Shown: positions 8,489 to 18,106, counted from the stretch's first letter. The stretch: 64,000 bases of DNA from Pelagomonas calceolata (GCA_918797485.1 CAKKNE010000002.1:4368501-4432500); one strand, 5' to 3'. Numbers and translations: made by a program. Notes: generated from the letters alone by a model not told the origin.

Positions 8489-9967
8489 TCACATACTCAG
8501 CGGCGCCAGCCCCGCGGCAAGCCACGCGTCGGCGTCGATTCGGGGGGAGAAGGGCGGCGGCGGCGCGTCCTCAACGATTGAAGCAGGAGCGGGCGCCGCC
8601 GCGTCGCGCTCCGGGCTCAGCAAGTGCCCCAGCCCCTCGCGCTCGGCCCACTCCGCGAGCTCGGCCTGCTTGCGCGCCTCCCGTCTCGCTCTTTCGGCAG
8701 TCGTCGTCTCGCCCGCGCCGTCCAGAGCGATGCCCAGCCGCCCCTTCCTGGCGCGCTCCAGCTCGTAGCCCCGCGGGCCCGTGGCCGGCATCGGTCCCAG
8801 GTCGAAATCAATAGCAGGTATTGGTGTATTGTACTCCTCGATGACGTCGCCCTTGAGGCCGTGGAGCTGGCCCTTGAGCGCCGCCCTCCTCACGACTAGA
8901 GGTGCCTTGGCGGCGGACCCTCGACTCCGCGCCCAGGAGCACCACGACGGCACGACGACGAGTTGGTCGGGCGGCGCGCCCATCGACACAAGTTTTTTTT
9001 GCAGTTTCTCTATATCTAACCGCAACGCGGCTTCGTCCCGCGATAGCTCAGTTAAACCGGCCTTCGCCGCCTCCCTGACAACCTCTTCGACGGCCTCCCG
9101 GAGCTGCTTCCGATCTTGGGCTTTCTCGGCCAGCGTCCCGTTCCGATGAATGTCCTCCCGCGAAAAGAAGTCGTAGTGGTCTCCCACACACTTCTTCAGC
9201 AGAGGCATCGATACAGTATGACAAATATCACAAATCTCGCGCTTCCGCTGGTCCGACGTGCCGATGGACTTGAATTTGGCATCGAGCTCGGGCACGCGCT
9301 CGAAGACGCCAGCCCCCTCGCCATTCGCGTAGACGCGCTCGCCGACCTCGAAATGAATCGATTTCTTCACCTCCCTCTCTAGAATCAATGGATCGACGTC
9401 GGCAGAAAACCCGAGCTCCTTGGCCGCACCCTTCATGCGCGTCTCAGCTACGTCCCTACGAGTCCGCTCTTCAGCTATTTTCATGATCTCTTCGCGAGAA
9501 GGCATCTTGACCTCCTCCTCGTTCTTGACCATGGCTTGTTCCCATCGTTTTTTACGTGCCGCATCCCTCTTCGCACATCGCTCAGCCTCGCGTTGCGCCC
9601 CACCTTCATAAATATTCCGCACGGCCCTCCTCCTCTCCTTTTCAGCACCGAGCTTCCTTTCTTTCAGTCGTTTCTGGAGCTTCCAGGTCGCGTCGGGCTG
9701 AATTATATTTTTTGCGGATCGTTTCGCGTCTTCGGCCATCTTGTAGTTCGTCACGCGCTTGAGCCGTCGGTCGTGCCTCACGGCCTTGTCGACTCTTTCC
9801 AATTTCTTGGCTTGCATCTGCTCTTGGGCCGCGTCGACCTGCGCCTTGGCCTGGGCGCGCATCGCCTCTAAAGCTGCCAGGCGGTGGCCCATGACCTCGG
9901 CCTCCCGTACTCGCATCCTCTCGATGGCTCTGTCGGCCTGGTCGCTGGCCGAGGGCTGCGGCTCCAT
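8489..9967 (-). CDS. Charged coiled-coil protein, function unknown
   Basis: A protein of 492 residues rich in Lys, Arg and Glu, with long helical stretches (for example ERMRVREAEVMGHRLAALEA and ERRRAVRNIYEGGAQREAER). A possible small zinc-binding pair occurs in REICDICHTVSMPLLKKC. The phrase HFEVGERVYANGEGAGVFE reads like a beta-barrel insertion. The start at 9967 (MEPQPSASDQ) is the first ATG; the frame continues upstream to 10171 only from a non-ATG codon. I do not recognise a family; coiled-coil cytoskeletal or ciliary proteins look most similar. Confidence 0.65.
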   Translation of the reverse strand: MEPQPSASDQADRAIERMRVREAEVMGHRLAALEAMRAQAKAQVDAAQEQMQAKKLERVDKAVRHDRRLKRVTNYKMAEDAKRSAKNIIQPDATWKLQKRLKERKLGAEKERRRAVRNIYEGGAQREAERCAKRDAARKKRWEQAMVKNEEEVKMPSREEIMKIAEERTRRDVAETRMKGAAKELGFSADVDPLILEREVKKSIHFEVGERVYANGEGAGVFERVPELDAKFKSIGTSDQRKREICDICHTVSMPLLKKCVGDHYDFFSREDIHRNGTLAEKAQDRKQLREAVEEVVREAAKAGLTELSRDEAALRLDIEKLQKKLVSMGAPPDQLVVVPSWCSWARSRGSAAKAPLVVRRAALKGQLHGLKGDVIEEYNTPIPAIDFDLGPMPATGPRGYELERARKGRLGIALDGAGETTTAERARREARKQAELAEWAEREGLGHLLSPERDAAAPAPASIVEDAPPPPFSPRIDADAWLAAGLAPLSM

Positions 9968-10276
9968 GGTGTTCGACGGCGTTGGTGTTGCGTCGCCTCG
10001 GCGGCGTCGAGAGGCTGTGCTGCCCTTTACCTGCCCTGTGACTGGGCGCTCTTGTCCTCGACGCTGAGTCGGCCGGCTGCCCGCTGTGTCGGAGCGACTG
10101 GGCAGCGCTTCGTTCCTTGACGCTGAGCGCGCGTCGACGCCGTGGACGTACAGCTCGTACAGCGCCGACAACGATGGCCAGCCAGCACCGATTTGTTTTT
10201 TAGTCGCGGCATCCGTCGAGACGACGCCGTCGCCGCGGAGGGGCTAGATATACTTCACTTATTCCACAGGGACCCC

Positions 10277-11176
10277 CTAGGCCAGCGCGCCGGCGAACCT
10301 TTCCAGTAACGACACGACGGTGAACGCTCCACCCAATATAGATAAAAGCGACGTGATGTAGTCGTACCACCTTTTGGCGGATCTATTTGAGACGAGCGCC
10401 GTCATCGGGCTAATGTCAAACCCGAAGCGCGTCACGACCGTCTCGCCCTCTGTTTCTTGATGAGATAGGTGGTTCTGGTGGAGCAATTGGAAGGCCGTGA
10501 AGCCCCGCCGATTCGACAATTGATACTTCGTCGGTACGACGTGCACGAAGTGGTGGAAGACCTTGTCCGCGGACGGTGAGAGATACCTCGCTCGTTGGAG
10601 CGTAGGCGCTTCGGTTTTCGCGTACCTTTCTGGTAGAGAACGTAAACCAGCTCTCTGGGAGCGACTGAGAGGCATGCCAAATGTAAAATCTACCACATGA
10701 TGACTGAGATCGGAACCCGCCGGCGCACTGATCGCGACGGTACCGGGAGAGGTGTGCTCGTAGGCAATAAATCCCTGCAATTTACAACCGGGCATATCAG
10801 AGGTGTCGGCCTTGACGCCGTCCACGATCTTCCTATACGGCTGACTTCTCTTCGTGGCGTCGTCGAAGCGCCTTACTCTTAAAGTTCGTTCCAATCCATG
10901 AGTGGCCGCTCGGCTTTTGCCGCGCCACAATTCGACGGTGGCATCATCACAGTTGAGCTTGGGGAACTCGATGTCGATGTTGATCCGCGCCGGGGAGAGT
11001 CCTAACTCCACATCAATTTTCTCTCGGACATCGCCAGAGCCCACGAAGGCCCACGTTTCGACGAAGGCGAGGTAGCTCATTAAAACAATAGCGCCAATAC
11101 TAAAGGCGCCGCCCCTGTTGGTCGCTACGACCAGATCAGGGGAGATCTTGCGGTACATGTCGATGGCGCCCTTCAT
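10277..11176 (-). CDS. ERGIC/Erv-type COPII cargo receptor
   Basis: The gene belongs to the ERGIC2/ERGIC3 (Erv41/Erv46) family that cycles between ER and Golgi in COPII and COPI vesicles. A short cytosolic N-terminus is followed by a first membrane span (GGAFSIGAIVLMSYLAFVET). A lumenal domain follows, with SPARINIDIEFPKLNCDDATV and GCKLQGFIAYE. The conserved block FGFDISPMTALV leads to the second span (YYITSLLSILGG-like: YDYITSLLSILGGAFTVVSL). The length of 299 residues is a little shorter than most homologues but complete. A copy of the promoter palindrome lies 192 bases upstream of the start at 11368. Confidence 0.9.
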   Translation of the reverse strand: MKGAIDMYRKISPDLVVATNRGGAFSIGAIVLMSYLAFVETWAFVGSGDVREKIDVELGLSPARINIDIEFPKLNCDDATVELWRGKSRAATHGLERTLRVRRFDDATKRSQPYRKIVDGVKADTSDMPGCKLQGFIAYEHTSPGTVAISAPAGSDLSHHVVDFTFGMPLSRSQRAGLRSLPERYAKTEAPTLQRARYLSPSADKVFHHFVHVVPTKYQLSNRRGFTAFQLLHQNHLSHQETEGETVVTRFGFDISPMTALVSNRSAKRWYDYITSLLSILGGAFTVVSLLERFAGALA

Positions 11177-11367
11177 CTTGCTTTGCTGCGGTGTTTTTGG
11201 GCTGCCGAGGGTTTTGCGCTTATCTCAGCCGCTGCGGTGCCAATTGCAGGGCAGTTTGCGTGGCGGGCGGCGCGCGGGATCTGTGCTGATTACACAAGCA
11301 AGCGATCCGTTCAGCGCGCTGCCGTCGGCGCGCTGTCGTGTCGACCCTGTTTTTTCGAGGTTTGCGT

Positions 11368-11389
11368 GCTAGTGTCTTACTACGCTAGC
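11368..11389 (+). promoter_or_regulatory. Promoter palindrome, 22-bp form
   Basis: GCTAGTGTCTTAC, then TA, then CGCTAGC. It is 192 bases upstream of the ERGIC-type gene, which reads leftward. Confidence 0.7.
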
Positions 11390-11421
11390 TAGTTCTAGCA
11401 GCAGCGGGTCCTCGGCACAAG

Positions 11422-11445
11422 CCCACTAGTTCTAGCACCGTAACA
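11422..11445 (-). repeat. 3'-flank motif, partial copy
   Basis: On the minus strand this reads TTGTTACGGTGCTAGAAC then TAGTGGG. It lies about 220 bases beyond the stop of the SPEF1-like gene, in that gene's orientation. The GGAGCCCC end is missing. Confidence 0.6.
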
Positions 11446-11664
11446 ATACTTCGGAGCCCGGCACAGTTACAGTATACCTTCGGCTACGCGCATGAGTCGC
11501 GGCGATTGGCGCCACGGTGACGACGAGTCGACGACGGAGCGCCGGCGTCAGTCCGCCCTCACGCCGTCGCCGCGACCGCTGCTACTCTACGCTGCTACTA
11601 CTAGTAGCAAAAGGGAGAGAGACTCAGAGAGAGAGAGAGAAAACTGTAGACAGGGCGAGCGCTA

Positions 11665-12270
11665 TCACCGCCGGCCCGCCGCCGCGTCCTTGAGCTTCTG
11701 GATCTTCGCGTCCTTCAGCCTCACCAATTGTTCGAGCTTGGCGATCTTCTGCTCGAGGATGTCGACCGTCTCCCTCAAATCGTGGATCTCCTGCTCCTTC
11801 TCGACGAGGAGCTCCTGGTCGACGTCCGCCTGGAGCGACGCCTTGGCTTTCGCGGGCGGCGGCGCGACGGCCTCGTTGTTCGCTTGCGTGGTGGCTTTCG
11901 CCTCCTTGCGCCGTTGCTGATTTGCGCGGTAGCGGGCCATTTTCAGTTGGAGCGTATTTAGGACCCTTTCGACAGCTCCCGGCGCGCACTGGCATACGGC
12001 CTCGACGTCCGCTCTTGGTAGGGCCGCATCTAGCTTCCGCAATACTCTAGCGTTCAGCGTGTCCCAGTTATACAGCTTCTGTCTCATACTATTTGCTGGT
12101 GGGTAGTTGTGGAGATCCACTAATCGCGGGAAGTAGTGGTGGCAGACCTCGGCCGCCAACACGCCGTCCGCAAAATCTCTAGCAATGTTCCGCTTCGGCC
12201 GTGATAGAGGAATCTCGTCGACCCAGGCATACAAGCGCTGCAGCTCGTCGTCGTCCATCATGGCCGCCAT
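11665..12270 (-). CDS. SPEF1/CLAMP-type calponin-homology protein
   Basis: The N-terminal 100 residues form a CH_2 (CLAMP) domain: LQRLYAWVDEIPLSRPKRNI, then FADGVLAAEVCHHYFPRLVDLHNY, then the NWDTLNARVLRKL helix. This is the microtubule-binding domain of SPEF1, a ciliary central-apparatus protein. The C-terminus is a coiled coil with regular heptads (ELLVEKEQEIHDLRETVDIL and beyond). The start at 12270 (MAAMMDDDE) is chosen because the frame further upstream begins only with GTG. The gene suggests the organism makes a flagellum at some stage. Confidence 0.85.
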   Translation of the reverse strand: MAAMMDDDELQRLYAWVDEIPLSRPKRNIARDFADGVLAAEVCHHYFPRLVDLHNYPPANSMRQKLYNWDTLNARVLRKLDAALPRADVEAVCQCAPGAVERVLNTLQLKMARYRANQQRRKEAKATTQANNEAVAPPPAKAKASLQADVDQELLVEKEQEIHDLRETVDILEQKIAKLEQLVRLKDAKIQKLKDAAAGRR

Positions 12271-12445
12271 CGCGTTTGTGTTCGGTCGGCTGGCAGACGG
12301 TTGTCCCTCGATCTCAGCTTGTGGCGACCGCACGGAGGTACCGCTTCACTTGCTGTGGCTAGCTATGAATGCGGTCGTGCTGCACCTATGACAATGTCTC
12401 GGACGCCCCGGCGCGGCGCGAAACTGCCTCGCGGGGCCGAGGCTG

Positions 12446-12469
12446 CCTAGCGCGCATAGAGGCACTAGC
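12446..12469 (-). promoter_or_regulatory. Decayed promoter palindrome
   Basis: On the minus strand it reads GCTAGTGCCTCTATGC then GCGCTAGG, so both ends fit the family but the centre does not. It sits between the divergent genes starting at 12270 and 12695. Confidence 0.35.
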
Positions 12470-12694
12470 TTTTGGCTCAGCGCTGAATCATGCCGCAGCA
12501 CGACTCCCGGCGAGCTCCCATGCGTCGCGGGAAGCATGGGTGTTGCGCGCAGGGGATGAGCAAAGGCCTTGATTTCATGACAGCAAACTCAGCCTGCACA
12601 AACGCGTCGCATCGCTGGCTTTGGCTTGATCTGAGACGTGCGTCGAGCAACAGCACTGCGGCTGTCCTTGCGGACGACAGATAAGGGCGCAAGC

Positions 12695-14413
12695 ATGGCT
12701 TGCAGGCGACGAGCCCTGCTGCTCGCGCTCGTCACAGCTGCGAGCGCCTTCGTGCGGCCCGTTACGCACGTACGCGCAGCCCGCATAGACGTCGCGGCCA
12801 AGAAAAAGCGAAAGGGCAAGCCCGCGGCGGGCGGGCTCCAGTCGCTCAAGGTGCCGCAGCTCAAGGAGAAGTGCCGCGCGGCGGGCCTGCCCGTCGGCGG
12901 CACGAAGGCCGTGCTGATCGAGCGCCTGCAGGCCGCGACAGCGCCGGCCGCGGCCGCGGCGCCGGCACCGGCCGCGGCGCCGCCCGCCGCGGGCGGCCTG
13001 CCTCCGCCGCCGGCGCCCCGGTCCGCCGACACGCCGGCCGCCATGTCCATCGGCACGCTGCCGCCGCCGCCCGCGCCGCGCTCGGCCAATACGCCGGGAG
13101 CCTTTTCTGTCGGGCCGGCCACGGCGAAGCCCAAGCCTCGGGCGGCGCCGAAGCCGAAGCCGAAGCCGGCACCCGCGGCACCGCCTGTAGCGCCGGCCGC
13201 GGCGGCGCCGCCGATGGCTCCGCCCGCGGCGCCTCCCGCGGCCGCCGCGCCGCCGGCCGCGCCCGCGCCCGCGCCAGCACCACCTGTTGCGCCGCCGGCC
13301 GCACCACCCGCGGCGGCCGCACCGCCGATCGCACAGCAAGCGCCAGCCGCGCCGCCGGCGGCCCCGGCCATGCCGATGGCGCCCCCCGCGGCGCCGCCGG
13401 CCGCGCCGCCTGCCGCGGCGCCCGCGGCGCCCGCCGCGCGCCCGAAGCGCCGCCGCAAAGCAGCCGCGCCGGTCACCGTGGCGCCCGTGGCGCCCGTGGG
13501 CGCCGCGCCGCCCGCCGCGCCGCCCGCGGCGCCACCTGCAGCGCCAGCCGCGGCACCGCCAGCCGCGCCGCCCGCTGCGCCGCCCGCGCGGCCGCCCGCG
13601 CCCGCCGCACCGGCACCTGTGGCCGCGGCGCCCGCGCCCGCGCCGCCGCCCGCGCCGGGCACGATCCGCGTCTCGCTGCCGCCTTTACCGGAAGAGATCG
13701 ACAAAGAATCGCTGTCATCCATGGCCTCCACCACCCAGTTCCCCGTCGCGAGCGAAGAGGACCTGGGCGGGTCGCAACAGGCCGACGGCTCCATCACGCT
13801 GGCGACGTTCGACGAGCTCGACCAGCGCTCTCAAAAGCGCGCGGCCAAGAACGCGCCCGCGGCGCAACCGCCGAAGCGGAAAGCTGGAGACACGCAAGCT
13901 TTAAGGAGGGCCATGGAGAGCGACCCGAACGCCGACGTGAATTTCGAATCCCTAGAAAAGCGGCAAGACGACTTGGTGGCCATCGCCTTGGGCGAGAACG
14001 CCCAGACCTTTTTTGGGATTCAGTCGTCCTACATCCAATTGGGGCACACGGCGCTCGTGCTCGTTATCTTGCTGGCGGCGTTCGCCGTCGACCCGAACTT
14101 TCCCCTCACGAACCTACCGGTCGAATATAGGGACTTCCTGAAGCAGGGGCTGTTCGCGGTGTACGCCATCAACACTTTAGTTGCTGGGGCTGGATTCTTC
14201 GAGGCGCGCGATCGAGGGCAACCCGTCGCTCTGTGGGTCGCGAAGTGCTGGTTTTTGGGCGGCGTCGGCTACAACCAGCTCGTGACGTCGACGCGGAAGC
14301 CCGGGGGCGGAAGCCGCGGGCGGAAGCCGCGGGGGCGGAAGCCCGTCGCCGTCGAGGAGGAGAAGGGGTTCTCCATGCCTGAGTTGCCGACGTTTAAGAA
14401 CCCGTTCGAGTAG
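12695..14413 (+). CDS. Plastid-targeted SAP-domain protein with Ala/Pro linker and membrane C-terminus
   Basis: A signal peptide (RRRALLLALVTAASAFVRP) ends in ASA-F, matching the heterokont bipartite plastid-targeting motif. A SAP-like helix pair follows (LQSLKVPQLKEKCRAAGLPV then GTKAVLIERLQ). About 240 residues of almost pure Ala/Pro come next (12940-13660), then an acidic stretch. The C-terminal 150 residues contain two or three hydrophobic helices (LGHTALVLVILLAAFAVDP, GLFAVYAINTLVAGAG, a weaker VALWVAKCWFLGGVGY). SAP domains usually bind nucleic acid, so tethering plastid DNA to a membrane is a tempting inference. The start is the ATG just before the signal peptide. The minus-strand frame opposite the linker is composition-driven. 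Confidence 0.75.
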   Translation: MACRRRALLLALVTAASAFVRPVTHVRAARIDVAAKKKRKGKPAAGGLQSLKVPQLKEKCRAAGLPVGGTKAVLIERLQAATAPAAAAAPAPAAAPPAAGGLPPPPAPRSADTPAAMSIGTLPPPPAPRSANTPGAFSVGPATAKPKPRAAPKPKPKPAPAAPPVAPAAAAPPMAPPAAPPAAAAPPAAPAPAPAPPVAPPAAPPAAAAPPIAQQAPAAPPAAPAMPMAPPAAPPAAPPAAAPAAPAARPKRRRKAAAPVTVAPVAPVGAAPPAAPPAAPPAAPAAAPPAAPPAAPPARPPAPAAPAPVAAAPAPAPPPAPGTIRVSLPPLPEEIDKESLSSMASTTQFPVASEEDLGGSQQADGSITLATFDELDQRSQKRAAKNAPAAQPPKRKAGDTQALRRAMESDPNADVNFESLEKRQDDLVAIALGENAQTFFGIQSSYIQLGHTALVLVILLAAFAVDPNFPLTNLPVEYRDFLKQGLFAVYAINTLVAGAGFFEARDRGQPVALWVAKCWFLGGVGYNQLVTSTRKPGGGSRGRKPRGRKPVAVEEEKGFSMPELPTFKNPFE

Positions 14414-14540
14414 TTGTGTTTGCGCGCGACGGCGTAGTGCGTGCACAGGCTACGGGGGCGTCAAGTCAAAGGAATATCGGCCGTGAGGGCTGTGCTAGAT
14501 TCGTAGCATTAGAATTATCCCTCGCGACGCGTCGACGGCG

Positions 14541-14924
14541 TCATCGCTCGACCGCGTCGCGCAGGGCGCCGGCGATGCGACACGAGACGCCGTTGCGGAA
14601 CCAGCTGTTCGGCCACAGAAACACGGCGGCGAGGAGCGGCGTCTTCGCGACCTCGAGGAACGAATCGACCGTCACGAGGCCGTCGACGCTACGAAGCGCG
14701 TAGCCGATCGGAAGGCCCCACCAGCAGAGCTCGACGGCGCTGTACGCGGCCAGGCCGTACGCTCCGTATTCGGCAACTTTCGGCGGTACGATGCGCGCGA
14801 CGGGTCGCCGTCGCGGCGACATCGCGAAGTTGTTTGCAGTGGCGAGCCGCGCCGACGGCGCGAAGCCGGCGGCAGCTCCGATGATTGCGACCAGAAACCA
14901 CGCGCTCCGACGCCGGCAGTCCAT
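14541..14924 (-). CDS. Small plastid-targeted membrane protein
   Basis: A protein of 127 residues. The leader WFLVAIIGAAAGFAPSARL has the AxA-FAP signature of a heterokont plastid pre-sequence. After a basic stretch (SPRRRPVARIVPPK) there are two moderately hydrophobic segments (AEYGAYGLAAYSAVELCWWG and VAKTPLLAAVFLWPNSWF). Their wording resembles the C-terminus of the neighbouring convergent plastid protein (KTPLLAAVFLWP compared with AVYAINTLVAGAGFFE), so the two may be related; this is tentative. No enzymatic motif is seen. The stop lies about 125 bases from the convergent gene. Confidence 0.7.
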   Translation of the reverse strand: MDCRRRSAWFLVAIIGAAAGFAPSARLATANNFAMSPRRRPVARIVPPKVAEYGAYGLAAYSAVELCWWGLPIGYALRSVDGLVTVDSFLEVAKTPLLAAVFLWPNSWFRNGVSCRIAGALRDAVER

Positions 14925-15281
14925 CGATGCGGCGCGTAACCGAGTGCTTTGAGGGGCTCACTATATTAATTGACAGCGTGCTGAGCCGCGTCTAAGATTT
15001 GTCGAAGACGACGACTGCAGTGAACGTTCGCAGTCGGCTGTGCGCTGCAGCGTGGGTCGTAGCGTCCTTTGGCAGCGGTGCTAGCAATTAGTTCAGCTGC
15101 AGCTGGCAGCGGCGCTGCTGCAGGCACTTGCTCTGCTCAGCGAACTACTGCTGCAGCGCGCAGGACGGCGTGCGCACAGGCACAAGCAGTGCAAACAGAT
15201 TGTAAACCAGTCACGAGCCGCACACACAACAGCGATCGGTGCAACAGCACTGGGACTCAGAGGCTGCAACCTCCTCGCCGC

Positions 15282-16349
15282 ATGAAGCGTCGCTACATCC
15301 TACTGATGCACCTGGCCCTCGCGCGAGCGCTGCGCGCACCGATCCGGCCGCGCGCGGTCTCGCGCCTCAGCTCCTGGGGCGGCGACTACGACGAAGTAAG
15401 TACCGGCGACGGCGCGCGGAAGCCGAAGCGACCGGACACGCGGCCCGACTTTGCGAAGCCGAACTACCGCGAGCCACGTAGTCCTGGGAGAGGCGGTCGT
15501 GGCGGCGGCCGCGGTCGTGGCGCTGGCCGCGGTCGCGGTCGAAATGAACAAACGTACGTGCGGCGCGAGCGCCAACAAAGACATTGGGACGCGTTCATGG
15601 AGGACGATGGTAACGAGTTCGTCTACGGTATCGCGCCGGTGCTGGCGGCGTTGAAAGCGGGTCGACGATCGAAACACGCGTTATATGTGCTCGAGGAATC
15701 ACGACGGAAGGAGTCGCGGTTGGATGCTGTCGAAGCATTGGCGAGGGAGAACGATGTGGATATCGTACAGGTGGAGAAGGGCCTGCTGAACGAAGCTGTT
15801 AATGATAGGCCGCACCAGGGGTGCATCCTGTGTGCCTCGAAGCTCGACTTCGCAGTATTGGAGGAATGGACCCCGCCGGTCCAAGGCACCGGCTGGCTCG
15901 CGCTGGACGAAATCGTAGACCCGCAGAACTTGGGGAGCCTGTGTAGGACCGCGCGGTTCCTCGGGGCCTCCGTTTTAGTGAGCGCCAAAAACTCGGCGCC
16001 CTTGAGTGCTGCCGCGTCCAAGGCGTCGGCCGGAGCTTTAGAAGAGGCGCCGGTCTACGCCGTGCCGAATTTGCCTCGAGCACTGGAAGATGCGAAAGCC
16101 CAGGGCTGGCGCGTGCTCGGCGCGGGCGTTGGCGACAACAGCGTGCCCGTATCAGGTTTGGATCCTACACAACCGTCCGTCTTGGTGGTTGGCAGCGAGG
16201 GAGAGGGCCTGCGGACGACCGTGAGGCGCGCGTGCGACGCGCTGGTGCAGGTCGGCTCTGCCCCTGATAATTCGGGCGTGGACTCTTTGAATGTCGGCGT
16301 CGCCGGGGCCATTCTGCTGCACCACCTGCTCGGTGGGGCGCCTAAGTAA
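15282..16349 (+). CDS. SpoU/TrmH-family rRNA 2'-O-ribose methyltransferase (MRM1-like)
   Basis: The C-terminal domain carries all three SPOUT/SpoU motifs: DEIVDPQNLGSLCRTARFLG (motif 1), VLVVGSEGEGLR (motif 2), and GVDSLNVGVAGAILLHHLL (motif 3), which together form the trefoil knot that binds SAM. A SpoU substrate-binding domain precedes it (EFVYGIAPVLAALKAGRR). The N-terminus is a hydrophobic/basic leader followed by a Gly-Arg-rich stretch (GRGGRGGGRGRGAGRGRGR). MRM1 methylates the peptidyl-transferase loop of mitochondrial large rRNA, so an organellar target is inferred. The start at 15282 is the ATG before the leader; the frame upstream is open but has no ATG-led content. Confidence 0.9.
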   Translation: MKRRYILLMHLALARALRAPIRPRAVSRLSSWGGDYDEVSTGDGARKPKRPDTRPDFAKPNYREPRSPGRGGRGGGRGRGAGRGRGRNEQTYVRRERQQRHWDAFMEDDGNEFVYGIAPVLAALKAGRRSKHALYVLEESRRKESRLDAVEALARENDVDIVQVEKGLLNEAVNDRPHQGCILCASKLDFAVLEEWTPPVQGTGWLALDEIVDPQNLGSLCRTARFLGASVLVSAKNSAPLSAAASKASAGALEEAPVYAVPNLPRALEDAKAQGWRVLGAGVGDNSVPVSGLDPTQPSVLVVGSEGEGLRTTVRRACDALVQVGSAPDNSGVDSLNVGVAGAILLHHLLGGAPK

Positions 16350-16732
16350 GAAGCTTCCCTGTGCTCACTCCCGTCCGCGTCGGCGGCGTCGAGGCGACGC
16401 CGCGCCGCGCCCCCCGGTACCGCACTGTTTCTTCTAGTGGTCTGTGGAAGCTTAGCTTACGCCAAGGAGGTCTTTCCGGCCGCGCCCTAAAACCCGATTT
16501 GATTTGGGCATTTGGGCACCGGCGCCGGCGCGCGCGCTCTTGCTGCGCTTACGCGTCTCGCTGGCCACACGAGATAAGCCATAAATCAACCGCAGAACAA
16601 CGCGCGACCACTGCCGCCGCAGCCCGCTCGTCCGTGCCGTAAAAACACAAGCCTCCTAAGCCACCACCCGCCAGACTCGGCGCCAGTGCTCCGCCGCCGC
16701 AGCGCGCGTACACGTACGCGTCGAGGCCACAA

Positions 16733-17911
16733 ATGGCTCAGATGCTCGACCCCGACGCCATCTTCGCGACGGCGGAACCGACGAGACGGTCCGGCCGCGC
16801 GCCGCAGCCGCGGCAGAACTTCGCGCAAGATGCTTATAGAGCAGAACGAGAAGAGGAGAAGAAGCGGAAGGCGGCGCTGGCGAAGAAGCCGCGCGGACCT
16901 AGTAGACCGGCGCCGCCTCGAAGCAAGTGGGAGAACTACGAGCGGAGGGTGGATGGCCAAATCGCGAAGGCGAGGAGCGCGGCCTTTTTCATCGAGACCT
17001 ACGCCATGGACGCGAATCGCGGTTCTAAAAGAGTGCAGCCCAAGCAAGAATTAGCGAAGGCGAAGGCTACCCTGAAGGCTGCTCGTTCTGAGATCCGAAG
17101 CGTGCTGGAGGAGGTAGCTTCACTACATAGTGAGATACGGTGGGGCACGGAGAAGGAATTGACCGAGGAGGACAGGAACGCCGACCTCGTCCCGGACGAA
17201 GCCAAGATCCGGGAGGAAGATCAAAACTTGCCGGGGATTAATGTCGAGGAAGTTGCGTGTAGCATCTGTGGTCAATACGAGTCGACGGACGATAATGATA
17301 TCATCATGTGCGACAGAACCAATTGCTTCCGCGCGTTCCACGTGAAGTGCTGCGAGCCGGTGATGACCCCCGAAATGCTCGGTGGTGCGGACGAGGACTG
17401 GTTCTGCCACCAGTGTTCCACCATTGATAATATAGTAGAAAAGGTCAACGAGTACTTCGACAAGAACTACACCTGTGCGGGCTGGAAGGATGTGTTTGCG
17501 AAGGAGGAAGAAGAGGTAAGGGTACCTACCGGGGGTATCCTCGACATGGATTTCGGCTCGGGCGACGACGAGGACGACGAGGATCATGTAAGTGGAGATG
17601 AAAGTGACGACGAGGAGGACGACGCGTCGGACGTCGTGAGCAGGTGCTCCGGGGATGTTGCTTTAGGTGTGAAAGTTCCGGAGGACAAGATCGACGTCAG
17701 AAATATTTTAGAAGGTCCTCGGAAGAAGCAGAAGCTCGACTACGCTGCTTTAAATGCGGCGCTGTCGGACGCGGAGTCGGACGACGGCGGCGCCTTTTAT
17801 GCGTCTTTGCCGAAGCCGCGGCCGCCGGACTCGGACGAGGACAATGGTGGCGGGAACGGCGCGGCGGCGGCGACCGGCGACGGCGACTCGGAGGGCGACT
17901 TCGACGCTTGA
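16733..17911 (+). CDS. PHD-finger protein
   Basis: A single PHD zinc finger spans about residues 170-225: CSICGQYESTDDNDIIMCD, then CFRAFHVKCCEPVM, then DWFCHQC, giving the C4HC3 ligand set. PHD fingers read histone H3 tails. The N-terminus is basic with RRSGRAPQPRQNF, reminiscent of chromatin proteins. A helical stretch follows (KATLKAARSEIRSVLEEVAS). The C-terminus is strongly acidic (GSGDDEDDEDHVSGDES) with a possible nuclear signal GPRKKQKLD. A chromatin-associated role is inferred. The start follows about 380 bases without genes. Confidence 0.85.
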   Translation: MAQMLDPDAIFATAEPTRRSGRAPQPRQNFAQDAYRAEREEEKKRKAALAKKPRGPSRPAPPRSKWENYERRVDGQIAKARSAAFFIETYAMDANRGSKRVQPKQELAKAKATLKAARSEIRSVLEEVASLHSEIRWGTEKELTEEDRNADLVPDEAKIREEDQNLPGINVEEVACSICGQYESTDDNDIIMCDRTNCFRAFHVKCCEPVMTPEMLGGADEDWFCHQCSTIDNIVEKVNEYFDKNYTCAGWKDVFAKEEEEVRVPTGGILDMDFGSGDDEDDEDHVSGDESDDEEDDASDVVSRCSGDVALGVKVPEDKIDVRNILEGPRKKQKLDYAALNAALSDAESDDGGAFYASLPKPRPPDSDEDNGGGNGAAAATGDGDSEGDFDA

Positions 17912-17952
17912 TTGATCTAAAAGTACTTAGTTATCCTTGTCACCGACGCGTT

Positions 17953-17974
17953 GCTAGCGTAGTAGGAGCACTAG
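17953..17974 (-). promoter_or_regulatory. Decayed promoter palindrome
   Basis: On the minus strand it reads CTAGTGCTCCTACTA then CGCTAGC, close to the copy at 11368. It lies 133 bases upstream of the ATG at 18107. Confidence 0.45.
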
Positions 17975-18106
17975 TCATGACTCCAATCTCGCTCAGGTGG
18001 CACTCTGCGGCCCCTGTGAGCCTGGGAGACAAGCAGTTGCGTAGATAGAGTAGTCCCAGGGGCTCCGAAGCTGCTGAACTCAAGCGCCTCCCCGCGGGCG
18101 CACGCC

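Larger units (their letters stand above)
11177..11664. other. Intergenic with promoter palindrome, 3' motif and GA repeat
   Basis: The space lies between the ERGIC start and the SPEF1-like gene's end, both minus strand. It holds one promoter palindrome (11368-11389), one 3'-flank motif (11422-11445), and a GA-rich microsatellite (about 11614-11641). A frame at 11492-11920 has no recognisable content. Confidence 0.6.

Noticed and set aside
10027-10171. Upstream part of the coiled-coil gene frame with GGCGTCGACGCG as an introner
   Set aside because: No TIR or duplication found, and the frame there lacks an ATG; treated as 5' flank.
12589-13797. A 402-residue Gly/Ala-rich frame on the minus strand
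   Set aside because: It is the complement of the Ala/Pro-coding arm of the plastid SAP protein; GC-rich repeats keep all frames open. No domain appears in it.
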